Below, in pieces: positions 1 through 7,433 of a DNA stretch of 14,894 nt; within the stretch, counting starts at the first letter, position 1, and every line of letters starts with the position of its first letter. The position numbers and the translations under genes were made by a program. The notes below the pieces were generated by a model, which worked only from the letters and a program-made list of their open reading frames with translations, had not been told where the DNA came from and made no database searches. The stretch lies in assembly GCA_035637455.1 (NCBI GenBank), contig DASPXE010000251.1, forward strand, positions 1 to 14,894, written 5' to 3'. This stretch comes from 20CM-4-69-16 sp035637455. Its GTDB lineage: Bacteria; Gemmatimonadota; Gemmatimonadetes; Gemmatimonadales; GWC2-71-9.

Positions 1-25
1 CCGTTCCCCCTCTCTCGAGGTGACC

Positions 26-448
26 ATGGGCAAGATCAACTGGGGTCGTGTGGTCGTCGGCGGGCTGTTGGCCGGTCTCGTGCTCAACGTGCTCGACTTC
101 GTCGTGAACGGCGTGTGGCTCAGCAACGACTGGAACGCGGCGATGCAGGCGCTCGGCAAGGGTCAGATGGATGCGGCGCTGATCAAGTGGTTCGTGATCT
201 ACGATTTTCTCGTGGGGATCTTCATGGTGTGGCTGTACGCCGCGATCCGGCCGCGCTACGGCGCCGGGGCCAAGACAGCGGTCTACGCCGGGGTGGCGAC
301 GTGGCTGTTGATCGCGTTCTTCCACGCGATCGCGGAAGCACCGATGGGAATCTTTCCGCACCGCCTGTACGTGATCACTACCCTCGCCGCGCTGGTGTGC
401 GTGCCGCTGGCGGCGGTGGTGGGGGCGTGGCAGTACAAGGAGATATAG
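26..448 (+). CDS. Small integral membrane protein, four predicted helices, function unknown
   Basis: A 140-residue, strongly hydrophobic protein with about four membrane helices, near residues 8-28, 52-72, 83-104 and 115-135. Short charged loops separate them, including an 'AAIRPRYGAG' loop before helix 3. It resembles small uncharacterised membrane proteins common in Gemmatimonadota and Acidobacteriota; no catalytic motif is visible and I assign no function. ATG at 26 is preferred over the in-frame GTG at 20 because a GAGG core (17-20) sits 5 nt before the ATG, and the GTG would lie inside that ribosome binding site. Only 25 bp of upstream sequence is in the window, so promoter and operon context cannot be judged. 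It converges on the Lpt permease gene. Confidence 0.75.
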   Translation: MGKINWGRVVVGGLLAGLVLNVLDFVVNGVWLSNDWNAAMQALGKGQMDAALIKWFVIYDFLVGIFMVWLYAAIRPRYGAGAKTAVYAGVATWLLIAFFHAIAEAPMGIFPHRLYVITTLAALVCVPLAAVVGAWQYKEI

Positions 449-517
449 CGACAAGTCCTGTCCCGTGGGGCGGCGACGCGGAGGGCGGCGCGCCGTTCGA
501 GGCAAATCCCGTGGTGT

Positions 518-532
518 CGCCGAGCATCGGCG
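518..532. terminator. GC-rich hairpin between convergent genes, possible bidirectional terminator
   Basis: The 131-bp gap between the convergent genes contains CGCCGA-GCA-TCGGCG, a perfect 6-bp stem with a 3-nt loop. A 12-bp palindrome (GCTGTGCACAGC, 532-543) follows directly. There is no T-run on either strand, so this is not a canonical intrinsic terminator. The placement between two gene ends is the main support; in high-GC DNA such stems also occur by chance. Confidence 0.3.
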
Positions 533-579
533 CTGTGCACAGCACGTCGCCGTCGCACCTGGCCCGGCTGCGCCCACCG

Positions 580-1521
580 TTATTTGTCCCCCTCTTCCTG
601 CGTCGGCGCCTGCGAGATCGATGCGTCGCCCTTGCCAACGCGGTATGTGGCTGAGCTGCCAGTAGGAGAGGCGTTCGTCCGCTTGCGGACCCACCACACC
701 GCGCCGAGGCCGACGATGCCGAGAATGAGGTTGGGGGTCCACATCGCGAAGAAGGGCGACACGATCCCGCGGTCCCCGAGCTCCTCGCCTCCGATCAGCC
801 CCACGTAATACAGGGTGAACAGGCCAGAACTCATCTCGAGCACGAGCCGCACACCGCGGCGGTGAAACCAGAGCGCTACCGGCGCGCCGACCAGGGCGAA
901 GACGAAGCACGCGGCCGCGATGGCGTACTTCTTCTGGATCTCCACCTCGTACGTCGCCGCGCGCTGGCGCCCCGCGCGCTCGATCGCCTGGCGCCCGTCG
1001 CCTGCGGCGCGGTCCGCGTCCTCGCGGGCGCTCCGTGCCCCCCGTCGCAGCTCGGCGATCGTCATCTCGCGGTCGCTCTTGTATTCGGTCGTGAAAGACG
1101 GGTCCTTGCGCTCGATAGCGACCTGCAACGTGCGCAGCCGGTAGTTCGCGCGGGGCAGGACCTGGTCGTTCCACAAGAACGAGAGCGCCGCGACGCACGC
1201 CGCACCCCCAAGCACGGGCGTGATGAGGTGCAGCGCGCTGACGCCGCCCGGCTTCATCGCCCTGAGCTCGCTGTCCGCCCCGAGGCGCGTGAACACGCGC
1301 AGCACCGCAATCAGGACTGCCATCGGCAGCGTCACCGCGACGATGAAGGGCAGCGAGAGCACGAACACTGCGACGATCTCGCTCTGCGGCAGCCCTTTGC
1401 CGAGTAGGCCTGGCACCAGCTTTGTGATCTGATTGCTGAGCATCAGTGCGGTGAGGGCCGCGAAGGCGAAGCCGAACGGCGCGAGGTGCCGGCGCAACAG
1501 GTAACGGCTGAGGGTCCACAC
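580..1521 (-). CDS. LptF/LptG-family (YjgP/YjgQ) permease lacking most of the periplasmic jellyroll
   Basis: A 313-residue member of the LptF/LptG family, the inner-membrane subunits that with the LptB ATPase extract lipopolysaccharide and pass it to LptC/LptA. Six helices are visible, near residues 12-32, 49-78, 98-117, 198-218, 226-244 and 259-279. Family-typical stretches include 'LGADSELRAMKPGG' in the coupling-helix region and 'LFTLYYVGLIGGEELGDRG' between helices 5 and 6. Family members usually carry a beta-jellyroll of over 100 residues between helices 3 and 4. Here 'LQVAIERKDPSF' (132-143) runs almost directly into 'SDREMTIAEL' (149-158), the sequence that normally follows the jellyroll, leaving only about 80 mostly charged residues. 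The open frame and intact flanks argue for an in-frame deletion, not decay. Start is GTG at 1521; an in-frame stop lies just upstream and no good ribosome binding site is seen. Whether it is LptF or LptG is undecided, and no second copy is adjacent. Confidence 0.85.
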   Translation of the reverse strand: MWTLSRYLLRRHLAPFGFAFAALTALMLSNQITKLVPGLLGKGLPQSEIVAVFVLSLPFIVAVTLPMAVLIAVLRVFTRLGADSELRAMKPGGVSALHLITPVLGGAACVAALSFLWNDQVLPRANYRLRTLQVAIERKDPSFTTEYKSDREMTIAELRRGARSAREDADRAAGDGRQAIERAGRQRAATYEVEIQKKYAIAAACFVFALVGAPVALWFHRRGVRLVLEMSSGLFTLYYVGLIGGEELGDRGIVSPFFAMWTPNLILGIVGLGAVWWVRKRTNASPTGSSATYRVGKGDASISQAPTQEEGDK

Positions 1522-1532
1522 GATTGGTCGCC

Positions 1533-1561
1533 ATCATATTCGGAACCCGCGGTCTCAACAA
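1533..1561 (-). promoter_or_regulatory. Putative sigma-70-type promoter for the Lpt permease, near-leaderless
   Basis: On the minus strand TATGAT (1538 to 1533, five of six matches to TATAAT) lies 17 nt after TTGTTG (1561 to 1556, three of six matches to TTGACA). Only 11 nt separate the -10 from the GTG start at 1521. Transcription from this box would give a leader of just a few nucleotides, which fits the absence of a ribosome binding site. The -35 is weak, so this is a moderate prediction. Confidence 0.45.
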
Positions 1562-1614
1562 GGGCAGCCCAGACCTTGGGCCGCCATCGCGATCTCACCA
1601 AGAATTCCCCAACT

Positions 1615-1661
1615 TGACACCTCCTTTACCGCACGCCCACCTTGGAGATCCGGAGGTGTCA
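1615..1661 (+). promoter_or_regulatory. 10-bp inverted repeat that would sequester the ribosome binding site of the 1661 gene
   Basis: TGACACCTCC (1615-1624) is the exact reverse complement of GGAGGTGTCA (1652-1661). The second arm contains the GGAGG Shine-Dalgarno (1652-1656), the 4-nt spacer and the A of the ATG. The loop is 27 nt (1625-1651). In an mRNA starting upstream of 1615 this stem would occlude ribosome loading. The first arm overlaps a TTGACA (1614-1619) that could instead be a -35 box, although no convincing -10 is found 15-19 nt downstream. If that is the real promoter, the first arm would not be transcribed and the repeat would matter only as DNA. Confidence 0.5.
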
Positions 1662-2911
1662 TGGAAAACAACCGGCAGTGCGCACGTCTGGCGCTCGTCA
1701 CCGCCTTCTGTCTCGGCGCGGCGGCGTGTCAACTGGACTCTCCAACCGGCAGCCCGGTTGTGGCGGAACCGGTCCTCCGCATCGCGGAGCGCGCTGCCGA
1801 CGGCCTCGATGCCTCCGGCAACTGCACGGGCTGCGTCGTCGGCCCAGTCACTTTCGTGCGGGACCCAGGCGCCCCGCGATCGGAGACCCTCACTTTCTCC
1901 GCGGTCGCGGGGACGATGTACATGGTCGATCTCGATGATCTCGGAAGTCGAGGAGCGGACGCGAGCGTCATGCTCAATGACGACACGCTCCTCACACCCC
2001 GCGGGACTGGGAATGCGTCAACGCAGCATTTCAGCGACTCCGTTCGGCTGACGGATCGGAATACACTCGTCGTGCGACTTGTGGGAAAGCCCGGCTCTAA
2101 GCTCCGGGTGGCGATCTGGACTGAGACGCCCTTTGTGATCACGGGCATCAGGGATATCCGCACGTTCCTCGAACGCTGCCCGACGAACGATGCGGCGTAC
2201 GTCCAGATACGACGAGACTTCGAACTCCGCGCGGACGGCCAGGTCGTCACCGCGGACATTCCCTGCAGTGAGCCGTATTCATTGTTGCCAATAGATCAGC
2301 TCACCGACGAGCTCGTCACGTTGCAAGTGCTCCGAACGGCGTATTACATGAGCCAAGGAACGGAAGGCAAATTACCCTGGACACAGAAGGCTCTGTACGT
2401 ATGGATGTCGTCCAACGTCGCCGGCGTGAACCTGAAGACGAGTCCAGGTCAATTGTACTGTTGCGACGTCATCGAGGGCAAACTCTACGTTGCGACATCG
2501 CGACAGGATGCGGGGCAGCGGGAGTTCAAGCGCACCTGGCCCGGCCTTGCGGGTACGTTGGCGTTTTACGCTCACGAAATCCGCCACGCCGACGCCGGTG
2601 CTCCGGCACACACCACCGGATGCCCGGAATTTCCGCTCCCTACAGGACCGCTCGGTTGCGACCTAACCTACGACCTCAACAATCTCAGCGCGTACGGCGT
2701 CCAGTACTGGCTACAGTCAAGCTGGGCAACGGGATACTTGAACATTGGAATAGGCTGTTCCCCTCCGAGTACGGCTTTGGAATACGCTCAAGCGAACGCG
2801 CAAGAGGCCAACGCGTATATAACCAGGTTTGTGAGCAATCCCCCACCGCTCGTGACGCCAACGCCACCGTACGGAGGTCCGTGTCTCGCATCTTTAAGCA
2901 CTAGGAATTGA
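1661..2911 (+). CDS. Putative lipoprotein with HExxH motif (possible zinc metallopeptidase family)
   Basis: A 416-residue exported protein. The N-terminus has a basic stretch, a hydrophobic core and 'LGAAAC' with Cys23, a plausible but imperfect lipobox (Ala, not Leu, at -3). Residues about 62-153 resemble a beta-sandwich surface domain, with the ending 'NTLVVRLVGKPGSKLRVAIW'. The C-terminal half holds 'YAHEIRHADAG', in which H305-E306-x-x-H309 matches the zinc-peptidase HExxH pattern. It is followed by 'AHTTGCPEFP' and 'DLNNLSAYGVQYW', strings I associate with a little-studied family sharing this arrangement. At least eight cysteines lie outside the signal region (for example 173, 202, 267, 268, 321, 333, 366, 408), suggesting disulfides in an exported protein. 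Start: GGAGG at 1652-1656, 4 nt before the ATG. Parts of the gene, especially about 2270-2480 and 2740-2860, look less GC-rich than the neighbours. Peptidase activity is inferred from the motif alone. Confidence 0.7.
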   Translation: MENNRQCARLALVTAFCLGAAACQLDSPTGSPVVAEPVLRIAERAADGLDASGNCTGCVVGPVTFVRDPGAPRSETLTFSAVAGTMYMVDLDDLGSRGADASVMLNDDTLLTPRGTGNASTQHFSDSVRLTDRNTLVVRLVGKPGSKLRVAIWTETPFVITGIRDIRTFLERCPTNDAAYVQIRRDFELRADGQVVTADIPCSEPYSLLPIDQLTDELVTLQVLRTAYYMSQGTEGKLPWTQKALYVWMSSNVAGVNLKTSPGQLYCCDVIEGKLYVATSRQDAGQREFKRTWPGLAGTLAFYAHEIRHADAGAPAHTTGCPEFPLPTGPLGCDLTYDLNNLSAYGVQYWLQSSWATGYLNIGIGCSPPSTALEYAQANAQEANAYITRFVSNPPPLVTPTPPYGGPCLASLSTRN

Positions 2912-2938
2912 CTGCGGCACCGAATTGACTGCGGCACC
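2905..2938. repeat. Perfect 17-bp tandem duplication over the stop codon of the 1661 gene
   Basis: GAATTGACTGCGGCACC occurs twice back to back, at 2905-2921 and 2922-2938, with no mismatch. The first copy contains the TGA stop (2909-2911) of the HExxH lipoprotein gene. The second copy fills much of the 43-bp gap to the end of the convergent M48 gene. A replication-slippage or short-duplication origin is likely. Confidence 0.9.
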
Positions 2939-2954
2939 CGGATTCGTGAACCAC

Positions 2955-5900
2955 TCACTTGAAGTACGGACGCTCCGGGGCGAACAGCAGCTGCTTCGCC
3001 GCGTGACGCCATGCCGCGGGTGCCCGACCGCCCAAGACGATGACGCCTACGCTGTACGCTTGACCGCGCGCGGCGAGCGGCAGGCCGCTCAACTGCTGCT
3101 CGGCAGCGGAGAGATTCGCCCCGCGGCGCACCTGCGCGATGAAGCTCCGCAACCGCTGGCGGTACTCGGGGCGCGCTGGTAGCGAGTCGAGCAGCGGCGT
3201 GACGTCCCGACCCAGGCGCGTCGCCAGCCCGATGCTCGCCCAGCGCGTGTCGTCATCCAGCCCAGCCCCGGGATCGAGCGCCCGGGCGCGCCGCATCAGC
3301 GCCGCCGACGCGCCGTCCGAGGCCCCCGCCAGGCGCAGTACCCGGGCTTCGACCGTGGCATCGGCGTGGGCAAGAAGCACCGCCTGGTCGAGGTGGCCCC
3401 GCGCCAGCTCCGCGTATGCGAGCAACGGCCCCGAATCGACGCCGGTACCGTTCTCCAGCGCGAGCACGTAGCGCAGGCGCTCTGAGCTCTTGGCCAAATG
3501 GCCCACGATCGCGCCGGGATCCGGGTTGGTGAGCCGGCGGATGCGGGCGAGGTCCACCGCAACAAACTCCGCGACCGGCGGTAGCGCGGCGAGAGCGGCT
3601 TCCAGGGCAGCGCCGGCCTCCTGCCACTGACCGGCGTCCGCATAGCTGTAGCCGGCCCCGTTCGCGAACCAGCCGTGCTGCGGCCAGCGCCGGTGGCCCT
3701 CCAAGAAGGCCTGCATCATCGCCCGTGAATCGCCGATGCAGCGCGCCGCCACGTACTTGAGATCGGCGTCATCGGGCGCGCCGTCGGATCGCGCCTGATG
3801 GCGGGCGCACACGCGGACCTTCTCGGCCGAATCCGCGCCGTCCTGCTCCAGCCGCAACAGCACGACATCGCCGGGCGCGTCCGCGAGCCGCCGCGCGAGG
3901 ATCTGACGGTAGTCCGGCAACCGCGCCTGGGCGATCATCAGCCAGGACAACGCCTGGACGCCTTTCGTGTCGTCCCATTGCGCGTGCGCCCGGATCACGC
4001 GGAGGCGATCGGTGTCGCTCGTGAGCGCGTTGAGCTGCACCCCCGGCGACGCGTCGGCCATGCCCGACAGGACCAGGCGCGCACCGCCGCTGTCGCTGCT
4101 CGTGATGGATTCCGGAGGGTCTTCGAACAGCACGTCCGCCGAGCTCCTGGTCCATCGCGGGGCTCCCAGCCTGTGTTCCGGGCGGCGTGGCACCTTGCCG
4201 TAAACGGCGGTCCACTCCACCAGGGGAGTAGCACCGCCCACGTTGTAGATGAAGCTGGCGAAGCTTCCCGGCGGGGCGACATCGAAACTGTCGATCACCT
4301 GCCCCGCTCGCGTGCGCGTCATGACACGATGGGCGACCCGGGCGTCCACCTCGACGGCACCGGAGGACCGTGCGCGCAGCGACAGGTAATGGCCGCCGAC
4401 ATGCACGACGACGGGAAGCGCCAGGCCGTTGTAGATCGTGATGGTCGCGGTGCCGACGCTGGTCCCGAACCCGAGGACGACCGCCACGATCCCGGCGGCT
4501 ACGGCCGCGCGCGCCAGCGTCGGCAAGGTGCCCTGGGCGATCTGGAAGCGCTCCCACCAGTTCAGGCCGGCCGGGGCTTTACGTTCCGCACCGGGCAGAA
4601 GGACGTCGTACGTCGCGAGCACCACTGACGGCGCCGGCGCCGGTCCCGGGGACGTGCCGCGCCGGATATGCTCGGCGAGGGCGGCTTCGGTGAGCAGCAG
4701 CTGCTCGAGCGCCGCGGTGCTCAGCGCCGCGCAGTTGTTTTCGGCCTGCGTCACCCAACCGTCGATCACTTTCAACCACTGGCCGATGTTGTCCGTGTCC
4801 GCCGGGGGAAGCGCAAACGTGCCTAATGATTCGGTCCACGAGCCGATGGCGAGCCGCCCGGTGAGCGATGTGTCCAGCGTCACCAGCTGGCTCATCCGGA
4901 ACAGGTCGCTCAGCGCGTCCCGCAGCGCGTTGGCGCTATCCAGCAGCCGTTGCATGCCGCGTGAGCTGATGCGCCGGGTCACCGTGACTACCCCCAGCGT
5001 ATGCGCGAACACGCCGTGCAGATCCCGCAGGTTGGCGCCGGTGTGGTCGGCGTAATGCAATACCGCGAGCAGCCCTCGCAGATAGGGATCCCAGCCTCCC
5101 CCTAGCTCGGCGGCCGCCGCCAGGTGGACCGCCCGACGCATGCGGTCGCCGGCTCGCAGCCGCTCTTCGACGGCCCGCGCCTCGGCTTGCACGGTCTCGA
5201 TGGCGCGCGGCAGCTCTGCACGGGTGATGGTTCGACCGCGATGCCGGATGACGCCCTCGGACGGTGTGAACGCTCCGCTTGCGAGAGCGCGCAGCTGGTC
5301 GACTTCTTTTTCGAGGTTGCGCAAGCGGGCCACCTCGTCGACCAGGGTCGACGGGTACAGCTGATCGAGCTGCTGGCGCCAGTCCGCTGGAGCCGCCTCG
5401 ATCAGAGCTTCGGGCCGAGGCGCACCGCGCACGGCCGAGCGGCCGAAGTACACCCCGCGGTACCGGCTCTTCAAGTGCTCGCGGTCGAACGGCTCGTTCA
5501 AGGCCGCGAGCGACTCGTCCACCGGCACGGTTTCCTTCCCCTGGGCTTGCTGGAGCACGGCCGAGATCTGCTCCCGTAGGGCAGCGTCGTCGTCGAACAG
5601 GATCCAGGCGCTCCGGTCGTCGATCGGCGCGCCCACGTAGCGACGCTTGGCATTCGCCTCCCGCTCGTGGTTCAGCGGGTGCGTCCGCCACATCCAGGGA
5701 GGCTGGGCAAGGTCGGGCTGGAACACGCGGTGCTCGGCGGGCCGCTCGCGTGGCACGGGCGTCACCCGGCCGTATCCCGGGTCGCCCAGGATGTCGCCCA
5801 TGCGCTCGGTCACACGGGAGTGGAGCGCGAACACGTCCCGCGATATGCGGCTCTTGGCTTGCTCGTGGCCGAGGAATGCGAGAGTCCGATCCCAGGAGTC

Positions 5901-6752
5901 ATCGGCCGCCTGCAGTCGGTGCAAGGCGTGGACCAGGGCGTCGCTGCCGGTCAACGCGACCGCGACCAGGTCGGCCTGCATTTCCATTTCGCGCGACAGC
6001 GCGCGTTGCACCAGCACCAGAGCACCGAAGGCGGAATCCACCAGGGAGCGGATCGACCACACGATCAGACTGAGCAACCAGCCCACCCAGGCCACGCGAA
6101 AGCTGATATGGCATAGGGTTCGCAGCAGGTCGTCTAGTTTGTCCCGCCGGAGCACCAGATGCGCGGCGATCTGCTGCGCGATATACGCCCAGCGCAGCAC
6201 CGCCATCGACCGCTGGGTGAAGTGCCCGAACTCGTGGGCCAGCACGGCGCGGAATTCCCCGAGCGTCAGCGCGTTCACGAGCGCCAGCCCGATCTCCAGA
6301 TTCTTGCGGGACGGGAAGACGAGGTTGAGGAGCGACAAGTCGTAGAACACCCCAGCATTGACTTGGGGCGAGAGGAACACCCGATGCGGGCGCGGTGCCG
6401 CCGCGCCGTCGGCGAGCTCGTACAGGAAGGCGAACAAGCGAGGCTGTTGCTGCGCGGTGACCTCGACCGAGCCGTCCACCGCGCCGTGCCTCACGAAGAA
6501 TACGGGCTTGAGCATGAACACGGCGAGGAACAGCGCACAGATGCCCACCGCGTAGCCGCTGAAGGTGGGCGAGTCCGCCCCCGCCGTGAGCCGGTAGGCG
6601 GTGAACAGGAACCAGCCGGCCAGCAAGAAATACAGCGCCAGGAAGAGCACCAGGCCCGCGACGGCGAGCCAGACCCTGCGCTTGTACGCGGCGGAGGGCT
6701 GTGGCAGCTCCGCGAGCAGGGTAGCGGGCTGAGTCCGGTTCGGTGTCGCCAT
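2955..6752 (-). CDS. Large membrane-bound M48-family metallopeptidase with C-terminal TPR-like region
   Basis: About 1265 residues, far longer than HtpX or other compact M48 proteins (roughly 300-500). Numbering is from the ATG at 6752. Two N-terminal helices (about 27-52 and 66-86) precede a typical M48 core. The core has the zinc motif H173-E-F-G-H177 in 'RAVLAHEFGHFTQRSMA', two further hydrophobic segments (about 216-232 and 240-250), and the third ligand Glu257 in 'EMEMQAD'. Residues about 400-700 are helical and charged, partly coiled-coil-like. A fourth helix near 743-765 is followed by a beta-rich segment (about 770-880), and the rest to the end is Ala-rich helical sequence resembling TPR repeats. 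The protease core is predicted intact, so membrane-protein or envelope quality control is a reasonable guess; the extension may bind partners. An in-frame GTG at 6776 would add 8 residues but has no ribosome binding site, whereas the ATG has GGAG close upstream (2-nt spacing). It is last in the run with the GDT1 and propeller genes. Confidence 0.85.
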   Translation of the reverse strand: MATPNRTQPATLLAELPQPSAAYKRRVWLAVAGLVLFLALYFLLAGWFLFTAYRLTAGADSPTFSGYAVGICALFLAVFMLKPVFFVRHGAVDGSVEVTAQQQPRLFAFLYELADGAAAPRPHRVFLSPQVNAGVFYDLSLLNLVFPSRKNLEIGLALVNALTLGEFRAVLAHEFGHFTQRSMAVLRWAYIAQQIAAHLVLRRDKLDDLLRTLCHISFRVAWVGWLLSLIVWSIRSLVDSAFGALVLVQRALSREMEMQADLVAVALTGSDALVHALHRLQAADDSWDRTLAFLGHEQAKSRISRDVFALHSRVTERMGDILGDPGYGRVTPVPRERPAEHRVFQPDLAQPPWMWRTHPLNHEREANAKRRYVGAPIDDRSAWILFDDDAALREQISAVLQQAQGKETVPVDESLAALNEPFDREHLKSRYRGVYFGRSAVRGAPRPEALIEAAPADWRQQLDQLYPSTLVDEVARLRNLEKEVDQLRALASGAFTPSEGVIRHRGRTITRAELPRAIETVQAEARAVEERLRAGDRMRRAVHLAAAAELGGGWDPYLRGLLAVLHYADHTGANLRDLHGVFAHTLGVVTVTRRISSRGMQRLLDSANALRDALSDLFRMSQLVTLDTSLTGRLAIGSWTESLGTFALPPADTDNIGQWLKVIDGWVTQAENNCAALSTAALEQLLLTEAALAEHIRRGTSPGPAPAPSVVLATYDVLLPGAERKAPAGLNWWERFQIAQGTLPTLARAAVAAGIVAVVLGFGTSVGTATITIYNGLALPVVVHVGGHYLSLRARSSGAVEVDARVAHRVMTRTRAGQVIDSFDVAPPGSFASFIYNVGGATPLVEWTAVYGKVPRRPEHRLGAPRWTRSSADVLFEDPPESITSSDSGGARLVLSGMADASPGVQLNALTSDTDRLRVIRAHAQWDDTKGVQALSWLMIAQARLPDYRQILARRLADAPGDVVLLRLEQDGADSAEKVRVCARHQARSDGAPDDADLKYVAARCIGDSRAMMQAFLEGHRRWPQHGWFANGAGYSYADAGQWQEAGAALEAALAALPPVAEFVAVDLARIRRLTNPDPGAIVGHLAKSSERLRYVLALENGTGVDSGPLLAYAELARGHLDQAVLLAHADATVEARVLRLAGASDGASAALMRRARALDPGAGLDDDTRWASIGLATRLGRDVTPLLDSLPARPEYRQRLRSFIAQVRRGANLSAAEQQLSGLPLAARGQAYSVGVIVLGGRAPAAWRHAAKQLLFAPERPYFK

Positions 6753-6780
6753 CACTCCGCACAGGCCATGCGACACCGCA

Positions 6781-6793
6781 CGCTGTGACAGCG
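6781..6793. promoter_or_regulatory. Inverted repeat upstream of the M48 gene, possible operator
   Basis: CGCTGT-G-ACAGCG is a perfect pair of 6-bp arms with a single central base. It sits 28 nt upstream of the M48 ATG, in the short gap after the GDT1 gene. The tight spacing suits a dimeric DNA-binding site better than an RNA hairpin. No regulator can be named and chance is possible. Confidence 0.25.
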
Positions 6794-6830
6794 GGACACA
6801 ACGGTCAAGGGCTCCGGCACGAGCAACCCG

Positions 6831-7400
6831 TCAACGGAGCCACAAGCTGATGATTCCTATTGTGCCGCACAAGGCGAACGCGACATATCGCAAGAGCTGC
6901 TGCGGACAGTACCGGCGCAACCCGACGCCCACCGTCACTGCGAGAACTGCCTTCGCCGTCAACGCCAGCGTCGCCCCGAGCCAAATCCACAAGGGAGCTT
7001 GGTAGCGCGCCACGAGCGCAGCCGTGGTGATCTGTCCGACATCCGCCCACTCCGAGAAGAACACGGCAGCAAACGAGACCGGTATCGCCCGCCCCCAGCC
7101 TGACAATGGCACGCCGACGGCGGGCACGCCCGTTGACCCGCGCCGCAACAGGACGACGGCGGTTCCGAGAAACGCCACGGCGCTCGTGCCCTCGACGATT
7201 GGCGTAGGTAGCGAGGCAAGCGCCCGGCCCATCACGACCGCCGCGAGCGTCTTGCCCATAAACGCGGCGACCACGCCGCACAGCACGGGTCCAACGCGAA
7301 AGCGCGTGACCAGCGCGCTGATTGTGTATAGCACCTTGTCGGCCAGCAGTTCCGTGGCGAACACTGTGCCGAACGCGACGAGCGTCAGCGAGCTGATCAC
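6831..7400 (-). CDS. TMEM165/GDT1-family (UPF0016) membrane transporter, divergent signature motifs
   Basis: A 189-residue protein with about six helices in two similar halves, the usual architecture of the GDT1/TMEM165 family of cation (Mn2+/Ca2+ with H+) exchangers. Each half should carry an acidic E-x-G-D-(K/R)-(S/T) motif. Here the first is 'ATELLADKV' (E17, D21, K22) and the second 'SEWADVGQITTAALVARY' (E117, D120, Q123). The second agrees well with bacterial family members reading roughly E-x-G-D-x-T-Q. The first has one extra residue between Glu and Asp. Both acidic pairs are kept, so transport may be retained, but ion specificity cannot be read from this. GTG start at 7400; no strong ribosome binding site. 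It lies 33 bp after the propeller gene and just upstream of the M48 gene, on the same strand, so co-transcription is likely. Confidence 0.72.
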   Translation of the reverse strand: MISSLTLVAFGTVFATELLADKVLYTISALVTRFRVGPVLCGVVAAFMGKTLAAVVMGRALASLPTPIVEGTSAVAFLGTAVVLLRRGSTGVPAVGVPLSGWGRAIPVSFAAVFFSEWADVGQITTAALVARYQAPLWIWLGATLALTAKAVLAVTVGVGLRRYCPQQLLRYVAFALCGTIGIISLWLR

Positions 7401-7433
7401 GGCGTCGCTCGTCCGCCTTGCCCTCCAGCGACC

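Noticed and set aside
1614..1619. Perfect TTGACA as the -35 of the lipoprotein promoter
   Set aside because: No TA-rich -10 occurs 15-19 nt downstream (the region reads as C-rich sequence). The match may simply come from the inverted-repeat arm, so it is mentioned but not annotated as a promoter.
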